Below are positions 54,661 through 63,290 of a stretch of 64,000 bases of DNA, piece after piece (position 1 is the first letter of the stretch; every line of letters starts with the position of its first letter). Position numbers and translations under genes: made by a program. The notes below the pieces were generated by a model. The model was given only the letters and a program-made list of their open reading frames with translations, ran no database searches and was not told the DNA's origin. Where the stretch lies: contig NZ_JAAZUI010000003.1 of assembly GCF_012524075.1 (NCBI RefSeq), positions 124,001 to 188,000 on the forward strand, read 5' to 3'. The stretch is from Lutibacter sp. B1 (lineage in GTDB: Bacteria; Bacteroidota; Bacteroidia; Flavobacteriales; Flavobacteriaceae).

Positions 54661-56109
54661 TTAACCTACGGATCCTTCTAAACTAATTTCTAATAATTTT
54701 TGTGCTTCAACAGCAAACTCCATTGGTAGCTTATTTAATACCTCTTTACTAAACCCATTTACAATTAAGGCGATAGCTTTTTCGGTACCTATACCACGTT
54801 GATTGCAATAAAATAATTGGTCTTCACCAATTTTACTTGTTGTGGCTTCGTGCTCAATTTGAGCTGTTTTATTTTTTGATTCAATATAAGGAAATGTATG
54901 CGCTCCACATTTATTACCCATTAATAATGAGTCACATTGCGAAAAATTACGGGCATTATTAGATCTAGGACTTACTTGAACTAAACCTCTGTATGAGTTT
55001 TGTGATTTTCCTGCTGAAATTCCTTTAGAAATAATAGTGCTTTTTGTATTGTTTCCTAAATGAATCATTTTTGTACCGGTATCAGCTTGCTGAAAGTTAT
55101 TGGTAACTGCAATTGAGTAAAATTCGCCAACAGAGTTATCGCCTTTTAATACACAACTTGGGTATTTCCAAGTTACTGCACTACCGGTTTCAACTTGTGT
55201 CCAAGAAATTTTAGCATTTGTTTCGCATAAACCACGTTTGGTTACAAAATTGAAAACACCACCTTTTCCTTCTTTGTCACCCGGGAACCAGTTTTGAACT
55301 GTTGAATATTTTATTTCGGCATCATCCAATGCAATTAATTCAACAACTGCTGCGTGTAATTGGTTTTCATCTCGTTGAGGCGCAGTACATCCTTCTAAAT
55401 AGCTTACGTAACTTCCTTCGTCAGCAATTACTAAAGTGCGTTCAAATTGTCCTGTTCCACTTTCGTTGATTCTAAAATAGGTTGATAATTCCATAGGGCA
55501 AGTAACACCTTTTGGAATATAACAGAAAGAACCATCAGAAAAAACGGCCGAATTTAAAGCTGCATAGAAATTATCTGTTTTAGGAACAACGCTTCCCATA
55601 TATTTTTTAACCAATTCAGGATGCTCTTGTATAGCTTCTGAAATTGGGCAAAATATAATTCCTTTTTCGTTTAATGTCTTTTTAAAAGTTGTAGCAACCG
55701 AAACTGAATCCATAACCACATCAACAGCAACATTAGATAAACGTTTTTGTTCATCTATTGAAATCCCAAGTTTTTCAAAAGTTTTTAATAACTCAGGATC
55801 AACTTCATCTAAACTTCCTAATTTTTCTTTTTTCTTAGGAGCTGAATAGTAGCTTATATCTTGAAATGAAGGCTTTTTATAGTGAACATTCGCCCAATTA
55901 GGCTCTTCCATTTCTTTCCAAATTTTGAAAGCTTCCAAACGCCATTCAGTCATCCATTTAGGTTCATTTTTCTTTTTAGAAATTGCAATTACAACATCTT
56001 CATTTAAACCCACAGGAAATTTATCAGCTTCAATATCTGTATAAAAACCGTACTCGTATTCTTTGGTTTCCAGTTCTTTTTTTAAATCGTCTTCAGTAAA
56101 TTTATTCAT
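54661..56109 (-). CDS. sufB: SufB, Fe-S cluster scaffold subunit
   Basis: Protein of 482 residues, the main scaffold of the SufBC2D complex. The SufBD core spans about 200-470, with the conserved [20 protein letters not shown] and the cluster-ligand region [20 protein letters not shown] and [20 protein letters not shown]. It is flanked on both sides by four-helix-bundle genes, unlike the compact suf operons of other bacteria. Confidence 0.96.
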   Translation of the reverse strand: MNKFTEDDLKKELETKEYEYGFYTDIEADKFPVGLNEDVVIAISKKKNEPKWMTEWRLEAFKIWKEMEEPNWANVHYKKPSFQDISYYSAPKKKEKLGSLDEVDPELLKTFEKLGISIDEQKRLSNVAVDVVMDSVSVATTFKKTLNEKGIIFCPISEAIQEHPELVKKYMGSVVPKTDNFYAALNSAVFSDGSFCYIPKGVTCPMELSTYFRINESGTGQFERTLVIADEGSYVSYLEGCTAPQRDENQLHAAVVELIALDDAEIKYSTVQNWFPGDKEGKGGVFNFVTKRGLCETNAKISWTQVETGSAVTWKYPSCVLKGDNSVGEFYSIAVTNNFQQADTGTKMIHLGNNTKSTIISKGISAGKSQNSYRGLVQVSPRSNNARNFSQCDSLLMGNKCGAHTFPYIESKNKTAQIEHEATTSKIGEDQLFYCNQRGIGTEKAIALIVNGFSKEVLNKLPMEFAVEAQKLLEISLEGSVG

Positions 56110-56137
56110 AAGTTTTAAAAGTTTTAAAGTTGAAAGT

Positions 56138-56514
56138 TTATAAAGTTGAATTTAAATATTTAATAAACCCACTTATTAACTTAGAAACTTCACTTAATTT
56201 ATCTTTTAAATTATTAAATTCTTCAAAATTAATATATTCTAAATTGTAAGCTAAATAAATTTGAGATCTACATTACATTTTCCGGCAGAAGCTTTAGCTA
56301 TAAACAAAAATCGAATAAATTCTTTTGTTGTTTCTCTTTCAAATCCCTCAGCAATATTTGATGAAATTGAAATAGAGGATCTTCTTATTTGAACTCGTAA
56401 TCCGAAATCTTTAGTAAAAGTTGTATTTGTGTTTGTAACGGAATAAATAGTTTTATTTAGTTTTCTTGACTTTTGCCAAGCAATAATATTTTCTAATGAA
56501 TCTAATTTTGCCAT
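56138..56514 (-). pseudogene. Frameshifted second four-helix-bundle gene in the suf operon
   Basis: Paralogue of the gene at 54257 (SISISSNIAEGFERETTKEF). The frame stops early after KASAGKCNVDLKFI. The original C-terminal half remains readable downstream in another frame: RSQIYLAYNLEYINFEEFNN through [15 protein letters not shown], stopping at 56138. The break coincides with a tandem 5-base duplication (ATGTA-ATGTA, about 56268-56277); removing one copy restores an open frame (AGKCRSQIYLAYNLEY). Flanks carry AAGTTTAAAAGT-type repeats. It lies between sufA and sufB. Confidence 0.8.
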
Positions 56515-56550
56515 TAACTTTTTAAACTTTACAAACTTTTAACTTTTTAA

Positions 56551-56880
56551 CTATAAAGAAAAACTTTCGCCACAACCACAAGTTCTATTAGCATTCGGAT
56601 TGTTAAATACAAAACCTGTTCCATTTAATCCACCGGAATATTCCAATGTTGTTCCAACAAGGTATAAAAAGCTTTTTTTGTCAACAATAATTTTTACATC
56701 ATTATCTTCAAAAACCTTATCACCTTCTTGTTGTTCTTTGTCAAATTTTAATTCGTATGAAAGCCCAGAACAACCACCACTTTTAACTCCAACTCTAACA
56801 TAATCAGTATTTGGGTTAAAGCCGTCATCATTCATAAGCTCAAGAACTTTCTTTTTTGCTATGTCTGAAACTTTTATCAT
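56551..56880 (-). CDS. sufA: SufA/HesB-type Fe-S carrier
   Basis: Fe-S carrier of 109 residues with the three ligand cysteines of the family: GGCSGLSYELKF and the C-terminal CGCGESFSL. It is the first gene of the suf operon and takes clusters from the scaffold to target proteins. The upstream region has a -7 box and a sufS-like operator. A paralogue insertion separates it from sufB. Confidence 0.92.
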   Translation of the reverse strand: MIKVSDIAKKKVLELMNDDGFNPNTDYVRVGVKSGGCSGLSYELKFDKEQQEGDKVFEDNDVKIIVDKKSFLYLVGTTLEYSGGLNGTGFVFNNPNANRTCGCGESFSL

Positions 56881-56886
56881 TACTTA

Positions 56887-56917
56887 AATAGATTAATTCT
56901 AAATTAATGCAAATATA
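56887..56917 (-). promoter_or_regulatory. sufA promoter with sufS-like operator
   Basis: On the minus strand the -7 box is TATATTTG (56910-56917). Just downstream, 56887-56903 fits TTTAGAAT-n-ATTCTAAA at 13 of 17 positions, with one half-site perfect. It lies over the expected transcription start, as at sufS. Confidence 0.5.
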
Positions 56918-57079
56918 GTTGTTAAATATGATATTTATCACATTTAAACAATTGAATTACACAATAATCTAATAGATATATCTTATAAAAACAAAAATAC
57001 AGTTTTCCTTCTAAAATGTTTAAAACAATGTTACTCTTTTTGTTTTGTTATTATAAACAAATACAAACTAACTTTTCAA

Positions 57080-57087
57080 TATCTTTG
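57080..57087 (+). promoter_or_regulatory. thiL -7 box very close to the start codon
   Basis: TATCTTTG matches TAnnTTTG and is only 4 bases from the ATG at 57092, so the transcript would be leaderless or nearly so. No -33 element at normal spacing is obvious. Confidence 0.45.
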
Positions 57088-57091
57088 CAAA

Positions 57092-58141
57092 ATGATAGAA
57101 GATAAAAACCAAGCACGTACAAGTTTGTCTGAATTAGGGGAATTCGGATTGATAAATCATTTAACAAAAAATATTACTATTAAGCAAAAGTCAACCACAA
57201 AAGGTGTTGGAGATGATGCTGCTGTAATTGAATTTAAAGATAGTCAAGTTTTAATTACTACAGATTTATTAATTGAAGGTGTGCATTTTGATTTAAGTTA
57301 TATGCCTTTAAAACATTTAGGTTATAAAGCTGTAATGATAAACTTATCTGATATTTATGCGATGAATGGTAATGCTACGCAAATAACAGTTTCAATAGCA
57401 GTTTCAAACCGTTTTCCTGTAGAAGCTATAGAAGAATTATATGAAGGAATTTATTTGGGCTGTAAAATGTACAATGTTGATTTAATTGGGGGAGACACTT
57501 CATCATCTACAAAAGGACTTTTAATAAGTATTACTGCTGTTGGAGAAGTTAAAAAAGAAGATATTGTTTATAGAAATGGAGCAAAACCAAACGATTTGTT
57601 GGTTGTAACAGGCGATTTAGGAGCTGCTTATTTAGGTTTACAAGTGTTAGAACGAGAAAAACAAGTTTTTCAGGTAAATCCAAATTCGCAACCCGATTTA
57701 ACAGATTATTCTTATTTAATTGAAAGACAGTTAAAACCTGAAGCTAGAAAAGATATTGTAAAATTATTGAAAGAATTAGATGTAAAACCAACTTCAATGA
57801 TTGATATTTCTGATGGATTATCTTCCGAAATATTACATATTTGTTCGCAATCTAAAGTTGGATGTAATTTGTATGAAGAAAAAATTCCTTTAGACCCTCA
57901 AGTAATTTCAACTTGTGAAGAATTTGAATTAAACAGTACTACAATTGCTTTAAGTGGAGGTGAAGATTACGAATTGTTATTTACCATTTCGCAAGAAGAT
58001 TTTCCTAAAATAAAAGGGAATCCACATTTAACGGTTATTGGTCATATTATTGATGAAAGTGAAGGTGCAAATTTAATTACCAGAGCAAATCAGAAAATAC
58101 AATTAACGGCTCAAGGGTGGAATGCTTTACTAAAAAAGTAA
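57092..58141 (+). CDS. thiL: Thiamine-monophosphate kinase
   Basis: Cytosolic kinase making thiamine diphosphate from thiamine phosphate with ATP, 349 residues. The PurM-type fold is shown by GVGDDAAVIEF, TTDLLIEGVHFDL, the metal-binding LIGGDTSSSTKG, MIDISDGLSSEILHI and SGGEDYELLFTI. All acidic motifs are present. It is a single gene facing the alpha/beta hydrolase gene, with a weak ACACC/GGTGT hairpin (58162-58179) in between. Confidence 0.94.
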   Translation: MIEDKNQARTSLSELGEFGLINHLTKNITIKQKSTTKGVGDDAAVIEFKDSQVLITTDLLIEGVHFDLSYMPLKHLGYKAVMINLSDIYAMNGNATQITVSIAVSNRFPVEAIEELYEGIYLGCKMYNVDLIGGDTSSSTKGLLISITAVGEVKKEDIVYRNGAKPNDLLVVTGDLGAAYLGLQVLEREKQVFQVNPNSQPDLTDYSYLIERQLKPEARKDIVKLLKELDVKPTSMIDISDGLSSEILHICSQSKVGCNLYEEKIPLDPQVISTCEEFELNSTTIALSGGEDYELLFTISQEDFPKIKGNPHLTVIGHIIDESEGANLITRANQKIQLTAQGWNALLKK

Positions 58142-58244
58142 TTTTATAAATTATCAATGTTACACCTGAGTAGGGGTGTCTTTTGGTTTAGATTTCTAAA
58201 TGTTTTTATTGAGGTTCTTTTTTACAAGAATGACATTAACCTTT

Positions 58245-59027
58245 TTATTTGCAATTTTTTATAAAAGAGTTCAAAACACTTACTAATTCATTTTTGTTTT
58301 CTATATGGCTCATATGCCCATCAGGAAATTCAACTTTTTGAACTTTAGTGTTTTTAGTCTGTTCAATTAAAGAATTATAATCTAACGCAGGGTCTTCTTT
58401 TCCAATAATCATTTGTATCGGATAAGAAGCATTTTTTAGAATTGAAGTATTGTTTTTTCTAATTTTCATTCCTTCAAGAGCTGCTATAATACCTTGTGGA
58501 CTTATTTTTAAAGCTTCATTGGTTATTTCCTCTATTTCTTTTTTGTAAAGCTCTCTATTTTTTTCAGCAAAAAGCATTGGAATAGACAGTCTAACAAATG
58601 TTTTATGATTTTGTTTTACAGCTTTAATACCTCTGTTTCTATTCATTATTTTTTCTTTAGAATCGGGTAAAGCAGTTGAATTCATTAAACATAAACCTTT
58701 AATATTTTTAGGAAATAATTTTGCAAACTCCAAAGCAATATAACCACCCATACTATGTCCAATCAGAATGTATTTTCTTAATTTTAAATGGTCTAAAACC
58801 TTTTTGATCATTAAAGCCTGATCTTCCATAGTATGTACATAACCATGACTTTCAGTTTCGCCATGCCCTAATAAATCTATACAAACAACTCTGTATTTTT
58901 GAGAGTATACTTCAGTAATAGTATTCCACATAGCCCTGTTTTCTAAAAACCCGTGTAACAAAACAACAGCTTTTCCTTTTCCTGTTGTTGAGAAGTGAAC
59001 ATTGGTATTTTTACATAGTATATCCAT
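58245..59027 (-). CDS. Alpha/beta hydrolase
   Basis: Cytosolic hydrolase of 260 residues with nucleophile Ser92 (ILIGHSMGGYIALEF), oxyanion region VVLLHGFLENRAMW, acid in IGKEDPALDY (about 213) and His in FPDGHMSHIENK (about 239-242). The active site is complete. It resembles esterase, lipase or menaquinone-pathway (MenH-like) enzymes, but the substrate is unknown. It lies 34 bases downstream of the ACT-domain gene on the same strand. Confidence 0.88.
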   Translation of the reverse strand: MDILCKNTNVHFSTTGKGKAVVLLHGFLENRAMWNTITEVYSQKYRVVCIDLLGHGETESHGYVHTMEDQALMIKKVLDHLKLRKYILIGHSMGGYIALEFAKLFPKNIKGLCLMNSTALPDSKEKIMNRNRGIKAVKQNHKTFVRLSIPMLFAEKNRELYKKEIEEITNEALKISPQGIIAALEGMKIRKNNTSILKNASYPIQMIIGKEDPALDYNSLIEQTKNTKVQKVEFPDGHMSHIENKNELVSVLNSFIKNCK

Positions 59028-59061
59028 ATTATAAAAATAACTGTTTTTAAGCTTAAATATT

Positions 59062-59718
59062 TTAATTCTTTAAACTTTTTATTGCTGAAAAAGCTTTGTC
59101 AACAACCTCATCTTCAACTAAAATGGTGAATTCGTTAGTTGTAGAAACCACTTCGTATAATGAAATACCTTCCCAAGCAAGGCGTTTAAAAAACTGATAA
59201 TACAATCCGGCAATTTTTGTGTTTTCTTTAGGTAAACCTATAGTTATAGCCGATAAATTATCTTGAACGGTAGTACAATCTTCGTTTTTATAACTTTCTT
59301 CAATATGCTTTTTTAATGCAGTGGTAATTAAAACATTACTTTCGTGTACACCACGGGTAAAAGTGTAAAAAATATGAGGATCTTCTTTTATAACCTCCAA
59401 CATTTTTAAATGACTGTGAATTAAGCTGCTTGAGTTTTTAAAAGTATAATCTGAAAGATCGGAACGAACGGTAATATCTCCTAAATTTTGTAAAACTTTA
59501 TTTAATTTAATTTTATTCGCCATTTCTTTTGGCGGACTGTAACGTCGTAAAGCCATCATTATAGCGCCCGATTTTACAGGTTTGCGTAACATTTTTGAAA
59601 TAGGATCTTTTAATTCTTCAGCTAAAGCGCTGTAATTTAAAATGTTTCGAGTTAAGGCATCTTCTAAAAACGGTTGTGAAACTAAAATTTCTTCAACACA
59701 AGTGGCAATTGTTTTCAT
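59062..59718 (-). CDS. Stand-alone ACT-domain protein related to aspartate kinase regulation
   Basis: Protein of 218 residues with an N-terminal helical part (about 1-85; LEDALTRNILNYSALAEELK) and a C-terminal ACT-like region (about 140-215; LSAITIGLPKENTKIAG, YEVVSTTNEFTILVEDEVV). No kinase domain is present although similar proteins are sometimes labelled aspartate kinase. It is divergent from lysC, which argues for a regulatory role in the same pathway. Function is inferred from ACT fold and position only. Confidence 0.75.
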   Translation of the reverse strand: MKTIATCVEEILVSQPFLEDALTRNILNYSALAEELKDPISKMLRKPVKSGAIMMALRRYSPPKEMANKIKLNKVLQNLGDITVRSDLSDYTFKNSSSLIHSHLKMLEVIKEDPHIFYTFTRGVHESNVLITTALKKHIEESYKNEDCTTVQDNLSAITIGLPKENTKIAGLYYQFFKRLAWEGISLYEVVSTTNEFTILVEDEVVDKAFSAIKSLKN

Positions 59719-59742
59719 TTGTTAAATAGTTAACAGTTTGTG

Positions 59743-59775
59743 CAAAAATAGTTTATAATTTTTAAATAATAACAA
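59743..59775 (-). promoter_or_regulatory. Promoter of the ACT-domain gene
   Basis: On the minus strand TTG (59773-59775) and TATTTTTG (59743-59750), 22 bases apart, fit the consensus. The start codon lies 24 bases further on. Confidence 0.55.
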
Positions 59776-59821
59776 TAAGTTGAAAATCCTTTTAATTTCG
59801 CATATTCAAAATAAAAAATAA

Positions 59822-61144
59822 ATGAAAGTTTTAAAATTTGGAGGAACCTCGGTAGGTTCAATTGAAAATATTAAACGTGTAAGAGAAATTATTACGGATG
59901 GAGATAAAAAAATTGTGGTTCTTTCAGCAATGTCTGGTACTACAAATGCTTTAGTTGAAATTTCCGACTTCATAAAAAATAACAACTCTAATCAAGCTTT
60001 GGTTAGTATAGATAATTTGTACCATAAATACACTATTGTTTTAGATGATTTAATTGAAGTTTCAGAATTAAAACAAGAAGTTGGTAATTATATTGATAAG
60101 GTTTTCGATTTTTTAAAGGCTTGTTCTTCAGAAAAACATTCAGAATTTTTATACAATAAAATTGTTGCACAGGGAGAATTGTTGTCTACATTCATTTTTA
60201 CAAAATATTTAAATCAGGAAGGAGTAAACGCAAGGTTATTACCTGCTTTAGATTTTATGAGAATTGATAAACTGCATGAGCCGGACGATTTTTATATCAA
60301 ACAAAATTTACAAAGAATAATTAATGATGCCTTACCTGCAGATATTTATATTACTCAAGGTTTTATATGTTTAGATGCGTATGGTAATGTAGCTAATTTA
60401 CAACGTGGTGGCAGTGATTATACCGCAACAATTATTGGAGCGGTAGTTGAAGCTGATGAGGTACAAATTTGGACTGATATTGATGGAATGCACAACAACG
60501 ATCCACGATTTGTAGAAAATACACATGCAATTTCAAATTTATCTTTTGATGAAGCAGCAGAGTTAGCTTATTTTGGAGCTAAAATATTACATCCGCAAAC
60601 AGTTATGCCGGCTCGCGAAGCTAATATTCCTGTACGTTTAAAAAACACGATGGATCCGGAGTCTTACGGAACTTTAATTTCACAAGAAACAAAAGGTGAT
60701 GGTATTAAAGCGATTGCTGCAAAAGATAATATAACAGCGATAAAAATTAAATCGGCCAGAATGTTGTTGGCTCATGGTTTTTTGAAAAAAGTATTTGAAA
60801 TTTTCGAAAAATACGAAACTTCAATTGATATGATTACAACTTCAGAAATTGCAGTTTCATTAACTATTGATGATGATAGTAATTTGAGTTCAATAGTAGA
60901 AGAACTTGAGAAATTTTCAACTGTAGAGGTTGATAATCAGCAAACGATAATTTGTTTGGTTGGTCATTCTATAGTAAAACATCATGAAACGCATAAATTA
61001 TTTAAAGTATTACAAGATATTTCTGTTAGAATGATTTCTTATGGAGGAAGTAATAATAATATTTCACTTTTAGTAAATACAAACGATAAAATTACAGCGT
61101 TGAAACGTTTAAATAAATACGTTTTTGATTTAGTAATTTCATAA
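59822..61144 (+). CDS. lysC: Aspartate kinase
   Basis: Monofunctional aspartate kinase of 440 residues, first step of the lysine/threonine/methionine pathway. The N-terminal KFGGTSVGSIENIKR, the catalytic NLQRGGSDYTATIIGA and IWTDIDGMHNNDP are intact. Two ACT domains follow (about 300-440; SARMLLAHGFLKKVFEIFEK, IICLVGHSIVKHHETH), so feedback control is likely. The gene is divergent from a stand-alone ACT protein and is followed by a terminator. Confidence 0.95.
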   Translation: MKVLKFGGTSVGSIENIKRVREIITDGDKKIVVLSAMSGTTNALVEISDFIKNNNSNQALVSIDNLYHKYTIVLDDLIEVSELKQEVGNYIDKVFDFLKACSSEKHSEFLYNKIVAQGELLSTFIFTKYLNQEGVNARLLPALDFMRIDKLHEPDDFYIKQNLQRIINDALPADIYITQGFICLDAYGNVANLQRGGSDYTATIIGAVVEADEVQIWTDIDGMHNNDPRFVENTHAISNLSFDEAAELAYFGAKILHPQTVMPAREANIPVRLKNTMDPESYGTLISQETKGDGIKAIAAKDNITAIKIKSARMLLAHGFLKKVFEIFEKYETSIDMITTSEIAVSLTIDDDSNLSSIVEELEKFSTVEVDNQQTIICLVGHSIVKHHETHKLFKVLQDISVRMISYGGSNNNISLLVNTNDKITALKRLNKYVFDLVIS

Positions 61145-61171
61145 ATTGCTTAGATTAATTTGGTTAAATGA

Positions 61172-61198
61172 AACTCGGGATTTAATTCCGAGTTTTTT
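61172..61198 (+). terminator. Terminator after lysC
   Basis: AACTCGG and CCGAGTT (61172-61178 with 61188-61194) followed by TTTT. It overlaps the 3' end of the convergent AraC-type gene (stop at 61197). Confidence 0.75.
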
Positions 61199-62939
61199 AT
61201 TTAGTTGATTCTTGTTTTTCAATTTTTTTGATAAAATAAGAAGGATAAATACCTGTTTTTTTATAAAATGCTTTAGAAAATGACTCAGCATTGTTAAAAC
61301 CAACTTCATTAGCAATTGCTTTTATAGAATATTTTCTACAGATTTCACTTTCTTTTAAAGTTTCAATGCAGTAATCAATTCGTAAATCGGAAATGTAAGT
61401 ACTAAAATTTTTTCCTTTATAAAAATTAATAATTTTTGATAAATAATTTGAATTTGTGTTGAGAGATTTTGATAAACTGTTTAATGTAATGCTATTGTCT
61501 AAAAAAAGATTGTTGGCTTCAAAATTATTCAGTCCATCTATAATTAATTGTAAAGTTTCCTCGGGAATACCCATTAATTTTTCTGATGCTTTTTCAGAAT
61601 GATTTACGTCTTTAAGATTACCGGAAATAAGTTTATTAAAGCGTTGCTTATATAAACGATGTTTTTTTACAAGCCAAATAACAACGCTTAGGGCAACAAG
61701 TATTATTAATGATAATAAATAGATTATGAGTGATGATTTTTTATTTTTTGAATTTAAAGATTTTATAATTTTTTCTTTTTCTGAAAGAAGTTGAGGTGTA
61801 TCATATTTTTTAACAATAGCTTCATTTAAATGAATACTATTTCTTTTAATAATGCTGTCAATATATAGAAGGCGATCAATATATTTTAGCTGATTTTCGA
61901 TATCATTAGCTTGCTTATAGTAGTTCACAAAATATTCTTGAATATCTCTAACTTCCGGTACAACATCCTGCGAGGCTTCATAAATAGAGTCAGCTTTTTT
62001 AAAGTGATAAAATGCTTTTTCGTCTGAATTTAAATCTTTAAAAATCAACCCTCTATAATAATGTTGGTTTAATAGTGCATTTGTTGATAATTTATCATAA
62101 GGGAGAGCTTTATCTAAACTATCTATTGATGCTTTATAATTTTTTTTGTAATAGGTAGCTATACCGGCTTGAGATACAAAAATGAAGTAATTAAACTTAT
62201 CATTTTTATTTATTGAATTATGTATGCCTAAATTTATATAAATTAATGAAGAATCCGGTTTTTTTTGTAAAATATAGATGTTAGATAAGTGAAAATATAC
62301 TTTTAGAACAAGTTCATCATAGCTTTTTAATTTTTTTAATTCGTTTGTTTTAAGTGTTTTAAGTTGGGATTTAAAAATATTTTTAGCCTCGTTATAGTTT
62401 CCCAAAAAATATTTTAATTCTCCAATGGCATTTTTAACGTAAAAGAGTTGGAATAAGTTATTTCTTTCAGAAGCGTATTTATGTGCAGTTAAATAATTAT
62501 TTAAAGCAATACTGTAATTTCCTTTTATGAAATAACATTGTCCTTTTAACAAATATCCAAATCCAGGGTAAATAGGACTATAAATTTTTTCAGTAAATTG
62601 AATTAAACTATCACAGTATTTTATGGATTCTCCTATGTTTAAAGAACTATTAATAGATGCTAATTTTGAATATCCACTTGCAATTTTTATGGTATCATTT
62701 TCATTTTTTGCTTTGTTCAAATAGGTACTTGCAAAGACTTTTGATTTTAGAGAATCTGAAGAGTATATATTAAGTTTTTCGAATAGATCACTATAGCTTT
62801 TTTTTTGTAATGAATCTGGTATATAAAATTTTTGTGTTTTTTGAGAATAACCATAAGTTAAATAAGTTATTATCAGTATAAAAATGATTTTTTTTAAATG
62901 TATAAGTAATGATGAATAATGAACATTATTTTTTTTCAT
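61197..62939 (-). CDS. Membrane-bound TPR-AraC family transcriptional regulator
   Basis: Protein of 580 residues in the layout common in Bacteroidetes: signal/anchor (about 15-30), tetratricopeptide repeats (about 60-380; FYVKNAIGELKYFLGNYNEA), a membrane helix (about 405-424; IIYLLSLIILVALSVVIWLV) and a C-terminal AraC helix-turn-helix (about 475-575; YSIKAIANEVGFNNAESFSK, FYKKTGIYPSYF). The TPR part lies outside the cytoplasm or in the periplasm and senses a signal. Targets are unknown. Confidence 0.9.
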   Translation of the reverse strand: MKKNNVHYSSLLIHLKKIIFILIITYLTYGYSQKTQKFYIPDSLQKKSYSDLFEKLNIYSSDSLKSKVFASTYLNKAKNENDTIKIASGYSKLASINSSLNIGESIKYCDSLIQFTEKIYSPIYPGFGYLLKGQCYFIKGNYSIALNNYLTAHKYASERNNLFQLFYVKNAIGELKYFLGNYNEAKNIFKSQLKTLKTNELKKLKSYDELVLKVYFHLSNIYILQKKPDSSLIYINLGIHNSINKNDKFNYFIFVSQAGIATYYKKNYKASIDSLDKALPYDKLSTNALLNQHYYRGLIFKDLNSDEKAFYHFKKADSIYEASQDVVPEVRDIQEYFVNYYKQANDIENQLKYIDRLLYIDSIIKRNSIHLNEAIVKKYDTPQLLSEKEKIIKSLNSKNKKSSLIIYLLSLIILVALSVVIWLVKKHRLYKQRFNKLISGNLKDVNHSEKASEKLMGIPEETLQLIIDGLNNFEANNLFLDNSITLNSLSKSLNTNSNYLSKIINFYKGKNFSTYISDLRIDYCIETLKESEICRKYSIKAIANEVGFNNAESFSKAFYKKTGIYPSYFIKKIEKQESTK

Positions 62940-62969
62940 AAATTTTTAACTGCAATACATTACATATAA

Positions 62970-62977
62970 CAAAAGTA
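62970..62977 (-). promoter_or_regulatory. Possible -7 box of the AraC-type gene
   Basis: On the minus strand TACTTTTG fits TAnnTTTG and lies 31 bases before the start. No -33 partner is evident. The 62940-63290 interval has no gene; it holds this box and the candidate short transcript described at 63152-63268. Confidence 0.4.
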
Positions 62978-63151
62978 AAAAAAAATGATTTTAAAGAAGC
63001 TTGTTAATTAAACTAAATATTATACTTTTTAACAAAAGAGTAATCTTATTTAATTTTCTTAAATCAATAATAAATGGTATAAAATTGTTAATAAACGGTC
63101 TAAATTCATGAATATAGAGTTATTTACTTTTTATGTTAGTTTTTAGTGATG

Positions 63152-63268
63152 TACATTTGTGTTAAATATTAGACCTCAGATTTTTAGAATAATAATCAAC
63201 CCTAAAGTTTGAGTATAATTTTGAGGAAAATTGCAAATAAAAAAACTCGAGACTAGTCTCGAGTTTTT
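63152..63268 (+). other. Possible short transcript with its own -7 box and terminator
   Basis: TACATTTG (63152-63159) fits the -7 consensus on the plus strand, and no plus-strand gene follows. About 80 bases later the perfect palindrome at 63241-63268 could end a roughly 100-base RNA that also contains CCTCA/TGAGG arms (63174-63178 with 63222-63226). No -33 box is visible and the terminator is equally explained by pepP, so this is only a suggestion. Confidence 0.25.
63241..63268. terminator. Perfect palindromic terminator after pepP
   Basis: AAAAACTCGAGACT and AGTCTCGAGTTTTT are 14-base arms with A/T-rich feet, so it works in both directions. It lies 23 bases past the pepP stop. Confidence 0.85.
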
Positions 63269-63290
63269 TTATTTTAAATAGTTTAAAAAA

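Noticed and set aside
61197-62939. The AraC-type gene as a two-component hybrid regulator
   Set aside because: There is no histidine kinase or receiver domain; only TPRs, a membrane helix and the AraC domain are present.
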